Of a stretch of 64,000 nt of DNA, positions 28,301 through 43,300 are shown piece by piece (the stretch's first letter is position 1; each line of letters starts with the position of its first letter). The stretch covers positions 138,834,351 to 138,898,350 of the forward strand of contig CP136062.1 in NCBI GenBank assembly GCA_032622095.1, in the 5' to 3' direction. The notes below the pieces were generated by a model, which was not told where the DNA came from, ran no database searches, and worked only from the letters and a program-made list of their open reading frames with translations. Source of the DNA: Siphonodentalium dalli. Taxonomy: Eukaryota > Mollusca > Scaphopoda > Gadilida > Siphonodentaliidae. A program made the position numbers and the translations under genes.

Positions 28301-31300
28301 ACCGGCCAAAACCGGCCAAATAAAGCTTCAACAGCCTAAAATATCTTCGGTCTGTCTCAATAGAACCATACAAATATGGATATAATTGGCGCCGGCTCAT
28401 TGACCACATTGTGATGGTTACAGTTATGCCCTGTGCCAATGCATTCCCTTATATATGCGAGTGGACCATAGGTCGCCTCGCATATATAAGAGAATGCATT
28501 GGCCTAAAAAAATCTTTTTTTAAACACTTTTTACCATTTTTTCTTACATTCTTTAACAATTTTATAATTTTTAATGTGTTAAGCCAATGCATTCTCTTAT
28601 ATATGCGAGGCGACCTATGGTCGACTCGCATATATAAGAGAATGCATTGGCACAGGGCCGTTCTGTTGGGTAAAGGGCTAAAAGCCGACGAAAATGTTAC
28701 CTTATTTACGTCTCTGGATATCTAATTCATAATCAGTTACTGGATTGAATGGATTTCCCCCATTTCATTGGAGAGCGGCGAAGCATGCGCGTGATTTCAT
28801 TGGTTTATGGAATAACATATCACTTCACATATCAGAGGTCAATGTCTTGTTATTAATCCCCCCACGCATTGTCAAACTCAAACTATATACAGGTGATATA
28901 TATCCATAATTAATTTTCCTCATCGCAATATCAGCCAACGATATTATACATGACGGATTATTCTTTCGCATCTTGCTGTATTTATATCTATTTCTAAATA
29001 CTACGATTCTCACAAACATACATAACATAACGTTGGTCACAAATTCGATATATAGTGGTCACCTTTCAAAATGTAAGTAGTGGAGCGCCACAGTGATTTA
29101 TTATTGGCCCAGCTTTATTTCTAATCTGTATCGACGACTTGTCATGTCACCCGTTTCAGCTCTACAAAAATCCATGTATTTCATTTTTTGGCACAATAAT
29201 CCAAATCTACATTACATGATTACAGACAACCCAACTCGATGTATCACAAGACTGCGGGTACTTGTTCTCACCTGTACTACATGTGAGGACGATTTCATGT
29301 AAATGTTACTAATATTCAATATGACAGATACCCCCACAATTTTCTCCGTCAAAATCATTGAAGTTGTGCACACAAGGAAACTTTCATCACGTCATGCAGA
29401 TATTACTTGATAAATTCCAAAAGCTGGCGGATGTCTGGTAAGCTTTAATTGATGTGTCGTTTATTAGATCAAACCGTCCTAGAATCCGTGAATTGACCAA
29501 AGAATATACAAGGTAAATAAATACAAGGGCACATACATGCAGAGCTTGTTTTGTCATGTATGATGATAATTTTATGTTATAGTTCCGTTGTCATTGTTGA
29601 GGCGAACGTCATTTACACCGTGTGACGTCAGCGGAATGCGTATGCCACACGTGGGTCATACGCATGTGTAAATATGGCGCAGCAAGAACACTGAATTTAT
29701 AGGAAGCAGCGTATAATAAATGTGAAGAAAGCACTTACGGTTTCCGATATCGCTCTAGAAAGTCTTATTGGATCCGCCATACACCTGGTGATTTTTCCAT
29801 TGAAAGCTTTCCTTACTACATGCAGGCAAATATCCAGGATGTCTTCCTCGAACTGAAACGATAGAATCAACATCACATATTACACATGTAATTCATGCTG
29901 GTGCGATATGTTACTGCCATGTTTGATATATTTAAAGATGCACAATCCATATTAAAGCTCCTAAATTACTATTTCTTCGGCTTCGGGGTTAAAATGGGCA
30001 TTATCATCTTCATAATAAGCATCATCATCAGTAACACCGTCATCGTCGGCGCCGTCACAATCATCGTCATCATCACCACCATCGCCATCACCATTATAAT
30101 CAACATTATAATCAACATTATCATCTTCATAATAAGCATCATCATCAGTAACACCGTCATCGTCGGCGCCGTCATCATCATCGTCATCATCACCACCATC
30201 GCCATCACCATTATAATCAACATTATCATCATCATAATAAGCATCGTCATCAGTAAAACCGTCATCGTCGGCGCCGTCACCATCATCGTCATCATCACCA
30301 CCATCGCCATCACCATTATAATCAACATTATCATCATCATAATAAGCATCGTCATCAGTAACACCGTCATCGTCGGCGCCGTCATCATCATCGTCATCAT
30401 CACCACCATCGCCATCACCATTATAATCAACATTATCATCTTCATAATAAGCATCGTCATCAGTAACACCGTCATTGTCGGCGCCGTCACCATCATCGTC
30501 ATCATCACCACCATCGCCATCACCATTATAATCAACATTATCATCATCATAATAAGCATCGTCATCAGTAACACCGTCATCGTCGGCGCCGTCATCATCA
30601 TCTTCATCATCACCACCATCGCCATCACCATTATAATCAACATTATCATCATCATAATAAGCATCGTCATCAGTAACACCGTCATCGTCGGCGCCGTCAT
30701 CATCATCGTCATCATCACCACCATCGCCATCACCATTATAATCAACATTATCATCATCATAATAAGCATCATCATCAGTAACACCGTCATCGTCGGCGCC
30801 GTCACCATCATCGTCATCATCACCACCATCGCCATCACCATTATAATCAACATTATCATCATCATAATAAGCATCAATATCAGTAACACCGTCATCGTCG
30901 GCGTCGTCACCATCATCGTCATCATCACCACCATCGCCATCACCATTATAATCAACATTATCATCTTCATAATAAGCATCATCATCAGTAACACCGCCAT
31001 CGTCGGCGCCGTCACCATCATCGTCATCAGTAACACCGTCATCGTCGGCGCCGTCACCATCATCGTCATCATCACCACCATCGCCATCACCATTATAATC
31101 AACATTATAATCAACATTATCATCTTCATAATAAGCATCATCATCAGTAACACCGTCATCGTCGGCGCCGTCATCATCATCGTCATCATCACCACCATCG
31201 CCATCACCATTATAATCAACATTATCATCTTCATAATAAGCATCATCATCAGTAACACAGTCATCGTCGGCGCCGTCACCATCATCGTCATCATCACCAC

Positions 31301-34300
31301 CATCGCCATCACCATTATAATCAACATTATCATCTTCATAATAAGCATCATCATCAGTAACACCGTCATCGTCGGCGCCGTCACCATCATCGTCATCATC
31401 ACCACCATCGCCATCACCATTATAATCAACATTATCATCATCATAATAAGCATCGATATCAGTAACACCGTCATCGTCGTCATCACCACCATCGCCATCA
31501 CCATTATAATCAACATTATCATCTTCATAATAAGCATCAATATCAGTAACACCATCATCGTCATCATCACCACCATCGCCATCACCATTATAATCAACAT
31601 TATCATCATCATAATAAGCATCATCATCAGTAACACAGTCATCGTCGGCGCCGTCACCATCATCGTCATCATCACCACCATCGCCATCACCATTATAATC
31701 AACATTATCATCATCATAATAAGCATCATCATCAGTAACACCGTCATTGTCGGCGCCGTCATCATCATCGTCATCATCACCACCATCGCCATCACCATTA
31801 TAATCAACATTATCATCTTCATAATAAGCATCAATATCAGTAACACCGTCATCGTCGGCGCCGTCATCATCATCGTCATCAGTAACACCGTCATCGTCGG
31901 CGCCGTCACCATCATCGTCATCATCACCACCATCGCCATCACCATTATAATCAACATTATCATCATCATAATAAGCATCGTCATCAGTAACACCGTCATC
32001 GTCGGCGCCGTCACCATCATCGTCATCATCACCACCATCGCCATCACCATTATAATCAACATTATCATCATCATAATAAGCATCAGCATCAGTAACACCG
32101 TCATCGTCGGCGCCGTCACCATCATCGTCATCAGCACCACCATCGCCATCACCATTATAATCAACATTATCATCTTCATAATAAGCATCGTCATCAGTAA
32201 CACCGTCATCGTCGGCGCCGTCACCATCATCGTCATCATCACCACCATCGCCATCACCATTATAATCAACATTATCATCATCATAATAAGCATCATCATC
32301 AGTAACACTGGCATAGTCGTTATCACCATTATAATCGGAATTATCATCATATTAAGCATCGTCATCGGTAACACCGTCATCGTCGGCGTCGTCATCACCA
32401 CCACTGCCATTATAAGCAGCATTAGCGAGTTTGCGATACCCGTCCGACGGCACATAAAGCAGCACACAAAGCGATAGCGAATTGAAACGGGTAGATTTGT
32501 CTCATTGACCGGTAGCCTTTCACTACGATTTTCTCACTCAAATGTCCATGAATTCCATGAAATTCCAGTCATTTATGCGTTAACCTATTTATTGAAAGAT
32601 TTCACGGACAAATATTATTGATAAAGTTGTCATTTTAACCCAGGATTTGTGTTCAAATTCTCGAGGCGGCTTCTAGCGCTTAGATAAATACGGAAGGCCG
32701 ATTTTTTTCACTAACAACTTTGTTCACTGCATTAATGACAGGTTGTGATTAATATATTGAGTATATGGTGCTATAGACGCAGTCTCGGCCCATTGCAGGG
32801 ACATGGCTATAGATGGTCTGCGCGTTAGGAAGGGTGTCCACCTTCGAATTTCTAACTACACATCTCGAACCATATCAAATTCACAAGTTTGCGCGTAATT
32901 CCATTTGCACGCCCTCCCCTTGACTGGCATCAAGCTTTCCAATTGTTGGACATTTTGAGACCTGACAACCCCCCCTAAAGCTTGAACAATTTCCAACTGT
33001 TTCTGACAGCCATTTCAGTCCAAATTGTGTTACCAAAAATAGGGACAATGCAAATGTTGGTCTAAAAACTACAAATTCTCCACTGATAAATTGTTCGAAA
33101 ATCAAACTACGAAAACAATTTCAACCTATTGTTTGTGTGAAATTTCCAACAAATGTTGTGTCAGGTATATCAAATTTCCAAATGTTGAACATTTGACCAA
33201 AGTTGGGGGGGGGGTTGAGACACCCCTGTCGTCACTTCCCTGTCTCAACCCATTGTACAAGGACATAAATATATCGTGGATTTATCTATGCATTGCACAT
33301 TTGAATACAATTACCGTTTAGTTACCTTATCGTATGTAGGTGGGGACTGATTTCTCATTTAAATATACATTTACTATCTGAACGGACATGGCACATTTGA
33401 ACCAAAATGCTGCTGTATATTGTAGTGGGGGTAATATAGGTCGCCAAATACACGAAATACCTATACATACTCTACAAAATTTAAGCATAAGCAGAGCGAG
33501 TTTCAGCTGTTTTCTGTGTTTCACACAGAAGTGAAGCAAACGCTCTTTATTAAATCCGTATAAAAAACAGACTACATTTTGACACCTTTTTTGATACCAA
33601 GTTAAACATTTCAACCTACCTCCGGGTTTAGATCCCGACACCAGTCCCAATTCTTGGGATAAATATTCCCTTGCCCCGACGGGCCGACCCTTCGATCTGT
33701 TGAAAGAGTTCCAACAAAGGTTTACTTAAAGCTACTCAAACCGATCAGACGGTCCCCATATCATAAAGTCAGAACAAGAACATTTCTTCAAAATACGCTT
33801 TTGTTATCAGAATCGATTAATTACAACAAAATAATGCTAACTGCTGTCAACTATAGTATAACAATTTGGCCGCATTACCACTTGATTTTAGAGTTAAGCA
33901 TCTTCATCCGCAATTTTGTCCGAGACCGTCGGTTTGATGACTCTTTTCTGGGTCACATATAATTACACAATTCAAGAAATAACAAACTTCAAAAATCGAT
34001 ATCTGATCACTCTGCGCTTTTGATGTTGGGTTCCTCGATTCGAATCAAATATTTTGTTTTACCCCGAAGCCAAAAAAATAGTAACTTGGGAGCGTTAATT
34101 CGGATTATGCATCTTTAATATGACTAAATATTCCCCAACTAAAATAAGGGACAAATGCGGTATTATATCGAACTGAAAGTACAATATTAGACCCTTGGTC
34201 TAAAACAATACATTTTACACCGAATATTGGTTGGACATTTTAACTATATATAACGTAATTGTATATTTGAGCTATCATAATCTATTTTCTAAGTTTAAAC

Positions 34301-37300
34301 ATTCCAACTGATTTATTGTCAACACTCGATCGATCTATGACTTCTAGAATCCAATTGTTGAAAATGTTACCAATATGAGTGAAAGAAAAGCAACATCCTC
34401 TTCCAACTGCCACCTAGCTCGTCCTTGATGAAAGCAACTGATTATCATGGGGCTCATCTAATCTAAATACAAATTTCCAACAACCCATAACGCTAAGTAT
34501 AACATCGGCCAATAACGCGAATACAAATCTATATCATAATATCTTTTTTGTTGCTGTTGGCTCGCCATACATTACCAGTCAATGTGATGAATTCTACCGG
34601 TAAAACAGTTTGCGATTTCAAAACGTGTACCGGTACGGGTAGCTACCCGTACGCGTACCCGTACCCGTACCGGTTTGAAATCGCAAACTCGCTAGTATCA
34701 TCATCAAAATAAACACAATCATTCGTAACACCGCCAATGTCTGCGCCGTTATCATCATCGCCATCGTGACCATCGTTGCCACCATCGTTGTCAGCATCCA
34801 TCAGCGTGGTCATCATTGTCATCTTCGTCATCATCATCATCATCATCACAACCTCGCTGTTGTCGTCATGGTATTAGAATTAATTACCTGAGTTGGTGAT
34901 CATTGACCACATTAAATTTCATTTAACATTATAGAACATTGAGAGGAATACTACGAATGATCCCACAATTGGATAAATCTCCCTGGAGGAACACCAGTAT
35001 GGTATTATTATTGTAAGATATCCGATCTGATTCGACAAATTCCCAAGCCTATTTAAAGCTTACCATGCCGAAAATTAAAAAATACTTAAAATCAACAGCA
35101 ATCGTATTGTAACGGCATTGATATATTTCACACAATCAACCATAAGTAACACGTCGAACACTATCAGTTAAACTCGTTAAAGGCACGTGAGGCCTTAGTT
35201 GTCGAAAATATTCATATTTGTTCCAATCACCGTAAACAGAAAAACATTAAAACGCATACAGTTTCGTTCATATATACCATGACCATCGCGTAAACAGCAT
35301 GTTAACATAAAGACCTAATATATTTTACCTAAGCAAGAGCCTGATTGTGTTACAGAAGACAGCACAATGCTACTGGCTAATCACACACACATAGCATAAA
35401 CGCTCTTTATTAGTTCCATATCAGGAATTCACCAACAAAGAACGCTCTTTATGTTTACCATCATAATATAAACAAACACCAGAAAAGTAACTTTTTATGC
35501 TTTTGTTTACATAACAATGGTCAAACATATGACAATAACATACTGTTTATGCGATATTTCTTATTTTTATACGGACAAAGTCTGTCTACATTTTGATGTT
35601 CTTTCTGTTTGTGGCGGTTTTTGACGGGTGGAAATATTTTCACAGGATACCCACTGCCAAGGCCAACCGTACCTTTAACCCTTTCGTGACGAAGCTGCGC
35701 TGGTGCAGCAATAAAGGCCACGTGCCAGTGCATTCTCATGTATGCGACTCCCACATAAGGAGCCTCGCATTTATAAGAGAATGCATTGCTTAGAATATCA
35801 AGGTAAATATTGTTAGGCCAATGCAATCTCTTATATATGCGAGGCGCCCTATGGGAGAACACATTGGCACAGGGTTTTCGCATTTTGGGCGACGAAAGTT
35901 TCTACGCTTTTTAATGGGCATGTGGGTCCGATTTACATGTACTTAGTGTGTGGCACACATAATGTCCATATGGTGCTTTTACGGTGTCTTTAAACAACAA
36001 TACATCTCATGTCAGAGAATCTAGTTTTATATGATTTTTTATGCATCCATGTCATTATTTTTAAAGTTTCGGTATATATGTACACCAACCTGAGCAAAGT
36101 TCCAGGCTTTAGCCGATATTTGTTCACTGTTGCCTTGGAAGACGACTCCAGCATCATTTAGAACGTATTCATCAAGAAGTTTCTCTGGAGCCATGTACAC
36201 GCCATCATCTGCAATAATTGTAAAAAAAACGAAAGTGGTGATGAATTCCATTATCTCACGTATACTTCTCAACTTGGGGCATTGTTTTTCTTCCGTAAAA
36301 CACACTGTAGACGCACCCGAAAACACACTTTAACCCCTTCCATACTAATAGCTCCTCCCATTCAGCTATTGAAGTATACTTTGGAGCGGTCTATTATACA
36401 TCTGGAGAGGTGGTCAGGCATTATAACCAGACGACAGACAGTAGAAATTGAAGAAGGAATCCTACCCGTTGGTGGGAAATGTTAAGACAATAAGGTCAAC
36501 GAAACGATCTACATTTGTTGAACTTCTTATCTGAACATGTCCTAAGGGGTGACAACTCGCCAGTGAGTATTTAGTAAAGAAAGGGTTAACGGAGTACTGT
36601 ACACTAAATCCAGTCATTAATGGGACCATATCCTTTATACTCAACAATATAATATATGCGACAAATGAATGAATTTGAGCCATATGTGCTTAATTTACGA
36701 TACAAATAACATGGTAATTATAATTAAAATGAATAAATGGCTGGAGTCATAAATTCATTTTCATTATAATTACCATATTGCTTGCATCGTTCATAAAGCA
36801 CGCGAGTGTATTTTTGCACTAATCCATGGCTCCAATTCATTCATTTGTTGCATTTATTCTTTTGAGTGTAAAAGGAAATGGTCCCACAAATGGCCGGATT
36901 TAGTGTACAGTATCCCTTTAAGAAATGGATGTTGATTTGAACAAGTTCAACACATAAAATGTCACAACAACTAGCACAAACAATCATTGGAACGCAACAA
37001 AATCAACATCAATTCCTTACATTTACACTCATCTGACAGATTAAACGGACATGGCTTATTCGAAGCCCCAAAAGTTGTCTACGTAATTTGGAGGGACGGA
37101 TTCGATAGGTCGATAAATACACGAAATATTGATATACCGGCTTCATATGATTTTAAAAACACATGCCAAAGTCACCACCATTTTCCAACCGTGTTCAGTT
37201 TTTTGTCATGAAGTCAGACAAATGCTCTTTATTGCCATCATATCTGAAATAGCATAACACGGAACGCTCTTCTCTGTCCCATGTCGTGCAAATGCCTGTT

Positions 37301-40300
37301 GTTTTTTTTGGACCCAAGCACCGTGTTCATAGTTGCATTTTTTCATTACTTCAGTACGTCTTTTTGGGATTACGGAATACATATGAGTGTAAATACATGT
37401 TTAGACATATGCATGCACGAGTATACGTCGAGTACCTATAGCTGGCCATACATCTACTTTTAAAAAACTGAGAATTTCACTAAAACAATTTCCTGTAAAA
37501 TAACTTGGTGAAAAGAATGGAATTTAACACGTGACCACTCCAGTGGTAGTTGCAACTCATCTCGCGTGAATGGTGCTCTGACGTGTTTTACAATTGTGTA
37601 TACACTGAGGGCCACCGTGAACTAATATGCTTATATCACACGAAACCCCCATCATTATAACATTAAAAAACATTTCATATTTTCTTATCTCTCACTTGTT
37701 ATGAATAGACACGTGCTCAGGGATGTGGCTAGAGGGTCTCCGTTGGGGGGAGGTGTCCACCTTTGGAAATTCCAACTGCACCCCCCCCCCCTTGCCTTGA
37801 GTCAGAATCACACCAACACAACTTTTTGCATAATTCCATTTGCACCCCCCCCCCCTTGAGTCGGAATCACACCAACACAACTTTTTGCATAATTCTATTT
37901 GCACCCCCTTGTACCTCATGCTCAGGCATAATTTCCTATATATTCATAAGCCATGCTTCTATGTTCCCAGTATGAGAACATTAAGATATTTTAACCTGAA
38001 AATTGCCCAAAAAAAACAACTAGTGGTCTAATTCCAGACAAATGCACACAGCTACCGACAACATACCAGGAAACACAGCGCCGACCATGGTTGTTCGGCC
38101 CGGTGTGAGAAAATTTTGAAAACTATACAACAAAATCGCAAATTATAACATCTAGACTGGCCTCAACTGAAGCTTTCCTAGTGTTGGAAATTTCAAACCT
38201 CATGCTCCCCCTCAGGTTGGGAAATTCTTCAACTGATGACCATTTATGTCTACAAGTTTGACCAAATGTAGTAAAGTATTGTTTTGCTAAACTAATTAGC
38301 AGTTTTGTATTGGCCATGTGGATGGGGCAATGACACACCGGGCCGACCATGGTTCGGCCCTGTGTGCGAAATTTTTTTAATCTGAACAAGAAAATCGCTA
38401 AATCCTAACATCTAGACTAGCCTCAAGCCTTCCTACTGTTGGAAATTTCAAACCCTACACCCCACCCCCACTTAGGTTGGAAAATTTCCAACTGATGACA
38501 ATTCCAATGACAATGTTGACCAATTGTATGACAATATTGTTTTCTTAAATTAACTAGAAGTTTTGACTGGCCACGGGGGAGGGACCAGGACACAAGCTTT
38601 CCAAGTGTTGGAAATTTCCAACCTGTCACCCCCTAAGGTTGGAAAAGTTCCAACTGATGACCATTTCTGTCAAAATTTTTGACCAAAAATAGGAACATAT
38701 GCAAATATTGGTCGAAAAACAATAAATTCCCCCCAATAAATTGTTTTTACCTGAAATTAGGAATGTCCAACTATTGAAAATATAGCTCTCTGCTGGGGGT
38801 GAGACACCCCACACCCCCTCTAGCCACATCCCTGCACGTGCTACATATCACTTGGCAGCGCGCATTTTTTTTTTTATCGCGCCGCGTCTTTACATTGATC
38901 CAGGCAGATTAATACTTTTTCGAAAAGCCACACATGACACCAATACCAGAAAATGCAAAAATGAATGCTTTGTTCATTAAAGTTAAATCATTGTCCACCT
39001 TCGTTGCACTAACGAAAATAGACACAAAAATAAAGAGGCAAATTAGGGGACTATACTCTCCGTTGCCAGCCACAGAGCGCAGTACTGTAGTATACGGATG
39101 TGAAGCGTCTCAGTCAATGATGTAAATGTATGCAATTTGCAACTTGCAAATGTTTAATAATGCCTTGACATACGGTTTTAATAACAACCTATGGCATAAA
39201 ATATGATTAAAATAAAGTCATTCAACACCATTTGGAACGTCTGTGTCTCAGACGGTGCCCATAGAGAACTAGAACATTGCTAAAATAAGAGAAATATTTC
39301 CCCCGTATGATCGCTCCCAGAATGCAGCAGAATTCAAACTAACATATAGAGTTATTCCCCTTCCATTGAAAATATACTTCGAATTCAGTACACTCCGGGG
39401 GAAACTTAATAAAAGAAAACACGTCGGTACCTCAACAAAACCAACATGTTCACACTTTATTACACCGGATAAGTTGATAATACAATGGTGCGTAGCTCCC
39501 TGTTTCAAGTGGTATATAATAAGGCATATATTTTGCATTAATGTGATCTGGGGGTTCGAAAATTAAGTGCGCCTTTAAAATAGTTTCCAGATATGATAAC
39601 GCAATATTCGTTTTCCGGAAAGTCGCGCATTATTCCGTTTCCTATTCAAGAACTTCAATGAATACAAATGGCCTAAGAAGTGCTAGATCTGGTATGACGA
39701 ATCCGTCCTTTCTGAACCGCGGTTTACATGGGTGGAGTTGTACATAATCCCGTGCCTGTATGTAAGGTGAGAGTGGTGGCTTTGTATTATCATTCATTCT
39801 CTCACGACGGTTTTATAAGCATACGCGTATTCGTGTTAATTGGGGGCGTGCCAATAACCATTCTAACGACATGACTGTGGTCCGCCTGGTAATCGAATAG
39901 TTTGATTGTACGGTAATATCACCGAATCAGTTAGTTACTGAACGACAATAAACGCCCATTATATTCGGTGTTGTTGGACCGCCAATGTAGGGTTAAACAA
40001 TGCCGGTTTAAACTCGGAGGTTTAAACTGGAGACAACGAATGGCCATAATGTTTGTAGAAAATAAAATATTAATTGAACTGAAAGCACTGATATAAGTAG
40101 AATATGTGTTTAACCTACGTCAACAACTCACCGGTACACCATGGATTCAGTAGAATATATACGTCGTCCGGATGGTCGTATCTGAACAACTTATCTGGAG
40201 CATTTTTGATGTCAGTTCTAGTCAGTATGCCAAGATCCCAGGCTCCGATAATGCAGTTTGGTGGTGTATACACGTCGATGTCTATAGAATAATCATTATT

Positions 40301-43300
40301 TTTATCATTAATCTTCTTCAGGTGGGCGTACCAGTCTTTTCCATCATTCCTTGAGCCTCTATCTGATTCGTCCAACTTGATTTGAACTGCAGTCCCCTTC
40401 GTTGGCATCTGGTCCTGTTCTAGACCTTGAAAACAAATGTTAGTTAAACTACACACAATATTTTTCTTTCAGTCTTTCAATATTCTTGTGTGTAGAGGAT
40501 ATTGGGATGTCAAATTTTATGAAACGAATTTGATAAATTGATCAACAACGAGTCGTAGACAGTATTGCGCTCAGGGGCTGCAATACCAGAAAATAATATG
40601 ATCACCCCAACAGCCCATTAGTAGGAGGCTTTAAAGGTACTCAATCCGATCAGATGCTGCTAAATTACTATTTCTTTGGCTTCGGGGGTAAAAAGAATTT
40701 GATTCGAGTCGAGGAACCTACCCATCAAAGCTCAGATTGATCAGATATCGATTTTTGAAGTTTGTTATTTCAATTGTTTGTGGGCAAGAATACGAGATCA
40801 AACGGACTGTCTTGCAGGTAAAGATGGATAACTCTATAATCAAGTGATGATAATAACCACTTGATTTTAGAGTTATCCATCTTTATCTGCAAGATCGTCC
40901 GTTTTTGTTTTGGCAGCCATTTATTTTGCAGAACTATTTTTTTTTAGGAAAAATCACCACAAAGCTACATAATGTATGAAAAGATGAATCAGTATAGAAT
41001 GTTTTTGTTAGCCAGATTGTTGAAAACGCGGTTAAATAATATTTATGTTGTTTTATGTCGTTTTGGTCCTTCACACGATAACAAATAGTTCTGAAAATGG
41101 CTGCCAAAAAAAAAACTAAAATATGCAATGAAAAATTGATTTATAATCTCGAAGACAGTCATTATTTCAGATGGTAGACTGAGTGCATACCCTAGTCCGG
41201 TTCATAGTCTAGATAATGCAATGTGTGTTTTATACTATATTGTCAAATAAAGGCTTACAAAGTAGGAATATTTAACTCGTTTTCAATTATTTTCACCCTA
41301 GCCATGTCGTCCAAAAGCGGTAGACAATAAAGTGCGTCACAAAATATGAGCTTTTGCGATTGTGTTCGACGTATTTTCGACGAATGTGCCGTACGAATGA
41401 TGTTGACTTGAATTATTTTTCATTTTTGTTTTTGCACTGCAAGTTGACAATTAGGCAATTAGCCTTAGGCAATTTTGTCACATTTGATCATTGATATCAA
41501 ATCGGACAGGGCGTATTAAACAATCACATGGCTCTATTTGGCTAGCATCCAAGTAAGGGCAAATTGTAAGGAGGCAAAAAATAAATAACCATAATAATAT
41601 ACAGTATATACAGTGAGACCAAGACATGTGGTATGGGAATATCCGAGACAATGAAGAGAGAAATGTACAGTATGGGGAACAATTGTGTCTGGGTGCGCGC
41701 GCGTGTGAGGGTGGGTGGCTGAGGGTGGGTGGGTGAGGGTGTGTGGATATGCATATAACGACTGAGTCTTCATTTTGGGAACAAAACACAGTACCACATA
41801 GATGGGAACAAAACACAGTACCACAAAGATGATCCATTGCACATTCAGCTTGACCTTATATTAATATCATTTATTATACTGTTCAATACACAATGTACAA
41901 TTATATGTTATTATGTATGCATACTGTCCTTATAAGGATGTTTTTGCCAATTAAACTTATCTTATCTTATCTAAAAGGTAAATATTTCCATGAGATACTA
42001 ACAGCTGCAGTGACTTTATGTAATAGGGTGTTATGAGACTTCATTAACAACGTGACGTGCTTCAACGCATGCGTGTACATGCATGTCAGTTTATAAGGTC
42101 AGTGACCAGATATCTTTCTACAAATGTGCATGGACGTACCGTGATGATTTAACGGTACACAATACGATTCGATGGTCCCCATACATTCAGATTCCAATAA
42201 CAGCAACATTTCTTGAAATGCCACTTCAGTTATCAAAATCGATTAATTGGCAAAATATAATGTTCACCACTGTCAACTATAAAAATTGCCCAAAAATATG
42301 TAATATATTAACATTGTTTTCAACGCCATTTAGTATCGATGGTCGGCCGTCAAATATTCGAGGTGTGAAAAATAACAGATTTCAAAACTCGAAATCTGAT
42401 AAATCTGGGCTTTGGTGGGTGGGTGCTTCGACTCAAATCTAATACTTTTTACCCCCGGAGCCAAAGAAATAATAATTTGTGTGCGTTAAATCGGATTGTG
42501 TATCTTTAATTAGTAGAATACCTATCCTAAACAGCAACTTCATGTCGTGCGCTGCTTTGTCATATTTCCTGTCTGTGTAGATGGTTATTTTAAAACTCTG
42601 ACCACGACGAATCACAAGTTCTGGATCGAGTTGCTCGCCTGCGGCATTCTTGCGTTTTTTGGTGGCCTTGTACTTATTCGTGTGGTGGCGCTTTGTGTTC
42701 TTTTCAATGTGAAGGTCGATCGACTTAACATGCAACTCCTTCTCAATTTCTTCTGGTTTTGCATCAGGAGTTTCTGAAATTAACCGGATTAATATATCTC
42801 GAAATTCCGATGGCCCGTGTTCTACATCTGAAGTCAATGCAGAGGCGCAATTTTGGGATGCACCACCCATGGCTGAAATCCCAAATGTTCTCAATTTTTG
42901 ACTCCAGTTGGGTGCTCTTTAAGTTTTTTTTTATGTTTGTTTTTTTTTTAAATTTTTAATAAAAAATGTGATCAGACATGATAATAATTGCCGTGTGAGG
43001 TTTGTGTTATATAGATACAACGGTATACAAACTCTATTTGAAACACGCTGACTAAACAGATCCATGCACCAAAATACACGAAAAAACAATAGGTGTAACG
43101 TGGCCAAAATTAAAAACCGGAATGGATCGATAATTCACAGGTTGAAATCAAGTTAACATTGGGCTAAATTATGGTGCTGCGTGGTATAGAAAGAACATGA
43201 TGTGCCGGTTCTGTAACATACCGAAGCATTACATGCATATGCTGTCATATCGACTTGTCATTAATACGTTTTCGTACAATCCATATATTTCTATTTTTCA

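Larger units (their letters stand above)
27822..29738 (-). other. Gene A intron 5
   Basis: 1.9 kb. Holds an inverted-repeat element (27850-28250), a TTAA element with the palindrome cassette (28286-28677) and a decayed reverse transcriptase scrap (29078-29140). Confidence 0.7.
29853..36089 (-). other. Gene A intron 4
   Basis: 6.2 kb. Contains the 105-bp minisatellite, a GGAAATT-type element remnant (32780-33240), a repeat (33340-33610) paired with 37000-37300, a TTAAAG-ended element (33725-34120), a long stem with a lone minisatellite-like unit (34609-34860), and two abutting TTAA elements (35181-35910). Confidence 0.7.
36209..40131 (-). other. Gene A intron 3
   Basis: 3.9 kb. Two abutting TTAA elements (36333-36585, 36590-36917), a dispersed repeat (37000-37300), a 1.1 kb inverted-repeat element (37709-38841). 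38.9-40.1 kb has only a reverse fragment of the older dispersed repeat near 39590-39650. Confidence 0.7.
40426..42521 (-). other. Gene A intron 2
   Basis: 2.1 kb. Holds fragments of the TTAAAG-ended repeat on both sides (40634-40905, 42150-42510), a G-rich tract and a retroelement-like tail. Confidence 0.7.

Noticed and set aside
28411-28725. Frames reading [12 protein letters not shown] or [13 protein letters not shown], present at many places
   Set aside because: They are translations of the palindrome cassette, not a protein family.
29895-32477. 860-codon open frame on the plus strand and 832-codon frame on the minus strand
   Set aside because: Both lie across the 105-bp minisatellite, have extreme Ile/Val or Met/Leu composition, and exist because units and indels are multiples of three. 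No splice or start context supports them.
41478-41842. Frames of 102-119 codons on the minus strand
   Set aside because: Translate the G-rich tract; Thr/His/Pro repeats without domain.
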